Assembly: GCA_023213395.1 (NCBI GenBank)
Contig: CM041465.1
Coordinates: forward strand, 89,287,741 to 89,351,740
Length of the DNA: 64,000 nucleotides
Direction: 5' to 3'
From: Cycas panzhihuaensis
Lineage: Eukaryota > Cycadophyta
Shown: positions 63,261 to 64,000 of the stretch, in pieces
Numbering within the stretch: position 1 is the first letter of the stretch
How the letters are laid out: every line of letters starts with the position of its first letter
Made by a program: the position numbers and the translations under genes
Notes under the pieces: generated by a model
The model's input: only the letters and a program-made list of their open reading frames with translations
The model's database searches: none
What the model was told of the DNA's origin: nothing

Positions 63261-64000
63261 ACTTAGCTTATATCATGCCACCATGGGCTTACATCATACC
63301 TATATAGGCAAAAACACTAACAATAATATTAATACATGACTAGAAAGATTGATGTGACTCAAATATTACATGAATAACTCTCTCTCATAGAGTGAAGTTT
63401 AAAATGAAACTCAATGGGTTCTTTAGAGCCAAAAGAGTAGAGCTTAGTACATGTTATCCACCCCATTTAGGGTACAACATATCATGGAGCTTCGAAAATA
63501 CATATATGTGCTTGAAGAAGTTTAAAAAAATGAAGAAAAATATAAACTTATGATTTTGAGATAAAATTTCTACATAAAAATAGATCCAAATAGTATCAAA
63601 TGACCTGCCAAAAGAAATATCTCTCTATTATGAATCCAATGCAATAGATGAGACTAAAAAAAGAGCCTCTTAGTTTAAATTTTCATAAAAAATATGATAA
63701 TGACTCCATAAAAGGTAAAAATAGGGGTTTAACCCCTTTCGTTGGTAGCAGATGGTCATATAGGAGCCTCATGTAACCAAGGGCTAAATAGAAAGGGGGT
63801 TGACTTAACTCAAAATATTATCTAATTTACTTAAATCTAGCTTTGAAATTATAAAAAAATATTAACCTCATTACATAAAAAATAACATTTGTCAAATTAA
63901 AAAAATATATGCCAATTAATAATATATTAAAAAAATGAAGTTAACCATAATTTTAAGGTTTTGCCATAATGTTTATACTCAACCTGTTGAGAAGATAAGG
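63261..64000. other. AT-rich DNA, nothing recognised
   Basis: No coding region, repeat border or RNA gene could be supported. Confidence 0.4.

Overview
This window is nuclear DNA of a land plant with a large, repeat-rich genome. The evidence is seed-plant-type Ty1/copia and Ty3/chromovirus polyproteins, primer sites matching the plant initiator tRNA-Met, an L1-type LINE with a plant-style RNase H tail, and AT-rich, CpG-poor intergenic DNA. Gymnosperm-like decay is plausible, but the species cannot be named. I see no intact host gene, no tRNA or rRNA gene and no prokaryotic feature. Essentially everything recognisable is a decayed, nested retroelement.

Layout. (a) 1-3059 and 10735 onward: a minus-strand Ty3 gag region split by a copia element. 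(b) 3065-10729: a complete minus-strand Ty1/copia element (Copia-1) with 312-bp LTRs, primer site, polypurine tract and a perfect GTTTG target duplication. (c) 14423-19061: plus-strand Copia-2, gag-pol with many stop codons. It is followed by an orphan LTR-plus-primer-site relic and a chromovirus integrase and chromodomain tail (19440-20215). (d) 21293-26081: Copia-3, target duplication CCTTT, whose surviving gag-pol stays in one frame for about 3.4 kb. (e) 28620-28892: an RNase H remnant. (f) 29094-39945: Copia-4, split inside its integrase by a tandem LTR-internal-LTR-internal-LTR array of a gag-only non-autonomous element (31513-37416). That array is itself split by a 5'-truncated LINE (34714-36728) with an 18-bp target duplication. 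(g) 45320-45570: a retropepsin remnant. (h) 46250-59445: a Ty3 chromovirus, target duplication TAGGA, split exactly at the reverse-transcriptase catalytic motif by Copia-5 (49027-56665). The leader of Copia-5 contains a 3.1-kb (AT)n tract (49822-52907). (i) 60289-60720: a perfect 216-bp tandem duplication in an LTR-like relic, followed by anonymous AT-rich DNA.

The nesting gives relative ages: Ty3 gag region older than Copia-1; Copia-4 older than the gag-only array, which is older than the LINE; chromovirus older than Copia-5. Coding decay is mostly nonsense transitions (CAG or TGG to TAG, CAA to TAA) with frames largely kept, as expected from long-term cytosine methylation. The most unusual items are Copia-5 (gag, protease and a partial integrase followed by an uncharacterised reading frame where reverse transcriptase should be), the very large AT tract, the three-LTR gag-only array, and a GC-rich foldable block shared by the LTRs of two different copia elements.
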